This document shows positions 53,756 through 55,560 of a DNA stretch of 55,560 nt, piece after piece. The translations under genes and the position numbers were made by a program. Origin of the DNA: Enterobacter mori LMG 25706 (lineage in GTDB: Bacteria > Pseudomonadota > Gammaproteobacteria > Enterobacterales > Enterobacteriaceae); assembly GCF_000211415.1 (NCBI RefSeq), contig NZ_GL890776.1, positions 1 to 55,560 of the forward strand. The letters are read 5' to 3'. The first letter of the stretch is position 1. Each line of letters begins with the position of its first letter. The notes beneath the pieces were generated by a model. It saw only the letters and a list, made by a program, of their open reading frames with translations, had not been told where the DNA came from and ran no database searches.

Positions 53756-53773
53756 TCGGTTCACCCTCTTAAG

Positions 53774-53832
53774 ACCGCCGGGATCCTGTTCACATAAGCA
53801 AAAACGCTGTGGACAGGACCGGCGGTTTTTTC
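53774..53832 (+). terminator. Long-stem spy terminator
   Basis: ACCGCCGG and CCGGCGGT pair at the base, continuing through TCCTGT/ACAGGA and CACA/TGTG, followed by six or more T. The stem is unusually long for a terminator. Confidence 0.85.
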
Positions 53833-54016
53833 TTTCTGCCCACCTCTTGCCTGCCGCCGCCAGCGCGGTATTCTCCTGTAGTCGCGTCAGAGATTTACTA
53901 AGGTTTGCCCACTCTGCTGCCGATAATACGTCTGTAGATTTCCAACGATAATAAACAAGACAGCAATGACAGCAATGTCGTTGCCCTGGCGCAGGTTGCG
54001 CCCCTCAGGAGTGGTG

Positions 54017-54574
54017 ATGGAGTTCTTTGATATCCGTAAGATGCCGGTCAGTCTCTGGCGTAATGGCGCTGGCGAAACACGCGAAATATGTTGTTTTCCT
54101 CCCGCGACGCGTGATTTTTACTGGCGCGCCAGCATTGCCTCTATTGCCAGCAATGGCGAGTTCTCGTCGTTTCCCGGCGTCGATCGGGTGATCACCCTGC
54201 TGGAAGGGGGAGAGGTCACGCTGGATGCCGGTCAGGCATTTTTCCATACCCTGAAACATCACCAGCCCTACAGTTTTGCCGGCGATCTGCCGGTGAAAGC
54301 ACTGCTAACGGATGGGCAGATGTCGATGGATTTTAATATTATGACCCGGCGGGATTGCTGCCAGGCGAAGGTTCGTGTCGCGGATCGGACCTTCACCACC
54401 TATGGCTCCCGCGGTGGCGTGGTATTTGTGTTAAGCGGGGCATGGCAGCTTGGCGAAAAATTGCTGACGGCGGATCAGGGGGCCAGCTGGGAGGAGGGCA
54501 CGCATACCCTCCGGCTGCTGGAATCGACAGGAACGCTGTTGTTCAGTGAAATTACGTGGCTGCCAGGTCATTAA
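54017..54574 (+). CDS. ves: HutD/Ves family protein
   Basis: 185 residues of the HutD/Ves bicupin family, matching E. coli Ves ([40 protein letters not shown]). The ATG at 54017 is chosen because CAGGAG stands just upstream; the frame extends 17 codons further back. E. coli ves has been linked to cold-related expression, with no defined function. It overlaps cho by 23 bp, convergent. Confidence 0.92.
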   Translation: MEFFDIRKMPVSLWRNGAGETREICCFPPATRDFYWRASIASIASNGEFSSFPGVDRVITLLEGGEVTLDAGQAFFHTLKHHQPYSFAGDLPVKALLTDGQMSMDFNIMTRRDCCQAKVRVADRTFTTYGSRGGVVFVLSGAWQLGEKLLTADQGASWEEGTHTLRLLESTGTLLFSEITWLPGH

Positions 54575-55430
54575 GCGAAATGATTTCGTACTTGCCGGTT
54601 AGCACGGGTTTACAGAGTATTTTGTAGCCGTCGTGGTCGAATCCGGCGGGGGTACGCAGCAGGGTTGCGGCGTCTTGCAACGTATCAACGGCGCCCAGCC
54701 AAAGCCAGTTGTGGACGATGTGATATTGCGTCATCAATTCACCCACTTCCTTCAGGGCAACGGCACCCTCCCATGGCCAGCATTTGACGCTGATGGCCCC
54801 CAGCCCGGCGAGCAGTCGGGCATTATGTTCCTCGACGCTCTCTTTCCCACAACAGGCACCCGCGCAGCGTTTCAGCGCCGAGCGGAAACAGGCGCGACCG
54901 CGCGTGGTGCCTTCTAATCCTAAAAGGCTGTAGCAAAGCTGTAAATCGTCGGCGAGCGCCTGCAAAGCCTGCAGTGCCGCGCGTTTATTGGCGAACAGGC
55001 CATAGAGGTTCGGCTCATGAGAAAAATCAACCTCACGGGCGTACACAACATGTGGTTTGCCGTTGCTGATCTGCAAGGAACAGAGCTGGCGATTGCGCCG
55101 AAGTCGCTTATTGAACAGCGGCTGCTGCTCTTTTATCAATCGGGCTTCCAGCAATAGCGCGCCCATTTCACCCGCAGTCGGAAACCAGGTGATGCGTCTC
55201 GACTGGCGGAGCATCGCGGCTTCGTCCGGCGTGCGCAGATGGGATAATACCCGGCTGCGAATATTCACGCTTTTACCGATATAGAGCGGAAGGGTGTCGC
55301 TTTCGCCGTGAAAGATGTACACACCCGGCTGTTTTGGCAACGCTTCAAGCCAGGGGCGAAGATGTTCGGGATATTCATAAATAGCCGCCGCTTCAAACTC
55401 AAGACGCGGGGCAGATTGACGCCTGCTCAC
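54552..55430 (-). CDS. cho: Excinuclease Cho (UvrC-like endonuclease)
   Basis: Cho makes the 3' incision in nucleotide excision repair after UvrAB. It has a GIY-YIG domain ([32 protein letters not shown]) and a cysteine-rich C-half ([20 protein letters not shown]). The GTG at 55430 is preferred: GGAG stands 6 bases before it and it aligns with the E. coli start. The ATG at 55442 would put the start codon one base from the LexA box. From GTG the protein has 292 residues (E. coli 295). Confidence 0.92.
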   Translation of the reverse strand: MSRRQSAPRLEFEAAAIYEYPEHLRPWLEALPKQPGVYIFHGESDTLPLYIGKSVNIRSRVLSHLRTPDEAAMLRQSRRITWFPTAGEMGALLLEARLIKEQQPLFNKRLRRNRQLCSLQISNGKPHVVYAREVDFSHEPNLYGLFANKRAALQALQALADDLQLCYSLLGLEGTTRGRACFRSALKRCAGACCGKESVEEHNARLLAGLGAISVKCWPWEGAVALKEVGELMTQYHIVHNWLWLGAVDTLQDAATLLRTPAGFDHDGYKILCKPVLTGKYEIISLNDLAAT

Positions 55431-55443
55431 ATACTGCTCCATA

Positions 55444-55463
55444 TACTGTTCAGGTATACAGTG
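55444..55463 (-). promoter_or_regulatory. LexA box of cho
   Basis: CTGT-N8-ACAG with flanking TA: TACTGTTCAGGTATACAGTG. This places cho in the SOS regulon, as in E. coli. Confidence 0.9.
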
Positions 55464-55498
55464 TAGCAGGTGTGTTGTGGTTAAAAAAGAGCCGGGTG

Positions 55499-55548
55499 GC
55501 CTGATGCCCTCACCCCAACCAGGACGTGCAGCCTGATGCCCTCACCCC
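55499..55548. repeat. Two direct copies of an 18 bp dispersed repeat
   Basis: GCCTGATGCCCTCACCCC occurs at 55499-55516 and 55531-55548, a 32 bp period. The second continues GACCCTCTCCCA to the window edge and resembles the repeat at 27821. A partial REP-like GCCGGGTGGC precedes the first. Confidence 0.7.
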
Positions 55549-55560
55549 GACCCTCTCCCA

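Overview
The window is a chromosomal segment of an Enterobacter-like member of the Enterobacteriaceae. Almost every gene from 3.9 kb onward has a clear Escherichia coli K-12 counterpart of near-identical length. The gene order and the extras (a GH18 chitinase, a family 25 glycosyltransferase, a stand-alone glutamine amidotransferase) differ from E. coli. Gene names rest on remembered protein sequences; no database was searched.

Region 1 (1-3.76 kb) is an AT-rich accessory tract, probably the end of a decayed prophage. It starts with a Gin/Pin-type inversion crossover site and a serine DNA invertase split in two. A ~1.4 kb insert carrying an orphan TIR-domain protein of the Pycsar/CBASS effector type lies between the invertase halves. 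A translationally coupled pair of unknown genes, a frameshifted pseudogene and a cluster of G-rich repeats resembling integrase arm sites follow.

Region 2 (3.9-9.7 kb) is the conserved purB-hflD-mnmA-nudJ-rluE operon and icd. Region 3 (9.7-13.1 kb) is a junction absent from E. coli: a glycosyltransferase, ymjA, a Cache-GGDEF cyclase and, on the minus strand, a clear RyhB-family small RNA with a palindromic Fur box. Region 4 (13.1-27.8 kb) is the yeaQ-to-yeaC block. It contains the tiny membrane proteins yoaJ, yoaK and yoaI, dgcP with an unusual leader, the nimT/nimR pair, the sigma-54-driven yeaGH stress kinase operon, mipA, yeaD, gapA and msrB.

Region 5 (27.8-38.2 kb) holds the chitinase, a pncA broken by an amber codon directly before its catalytic cysteine, ansA, sppA, ydjA, selD, topB and gdhA. 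Region 6 (38.4-46.5 kb) is ynjH, nudG, an AhpD-like gene, ynjF, ynjE, the ynjBCD ABC transporter, a TVP38 membrane protein and xthA. Region 7 (46.5-55.6 kb) is the complete nitrogen-regulated astCADBE arginine catabolic operon, spy, ves and the SOS-controlled nuclease gene cho.

The main points of interest are the TIR gene inside the invertase gene, the RyhB paralogue, the pncA nonsense codon, the dgcP leader with overlapping small ORFs and a terminator, and two diguanylate cyclases that both lack the inhibitory I-site.
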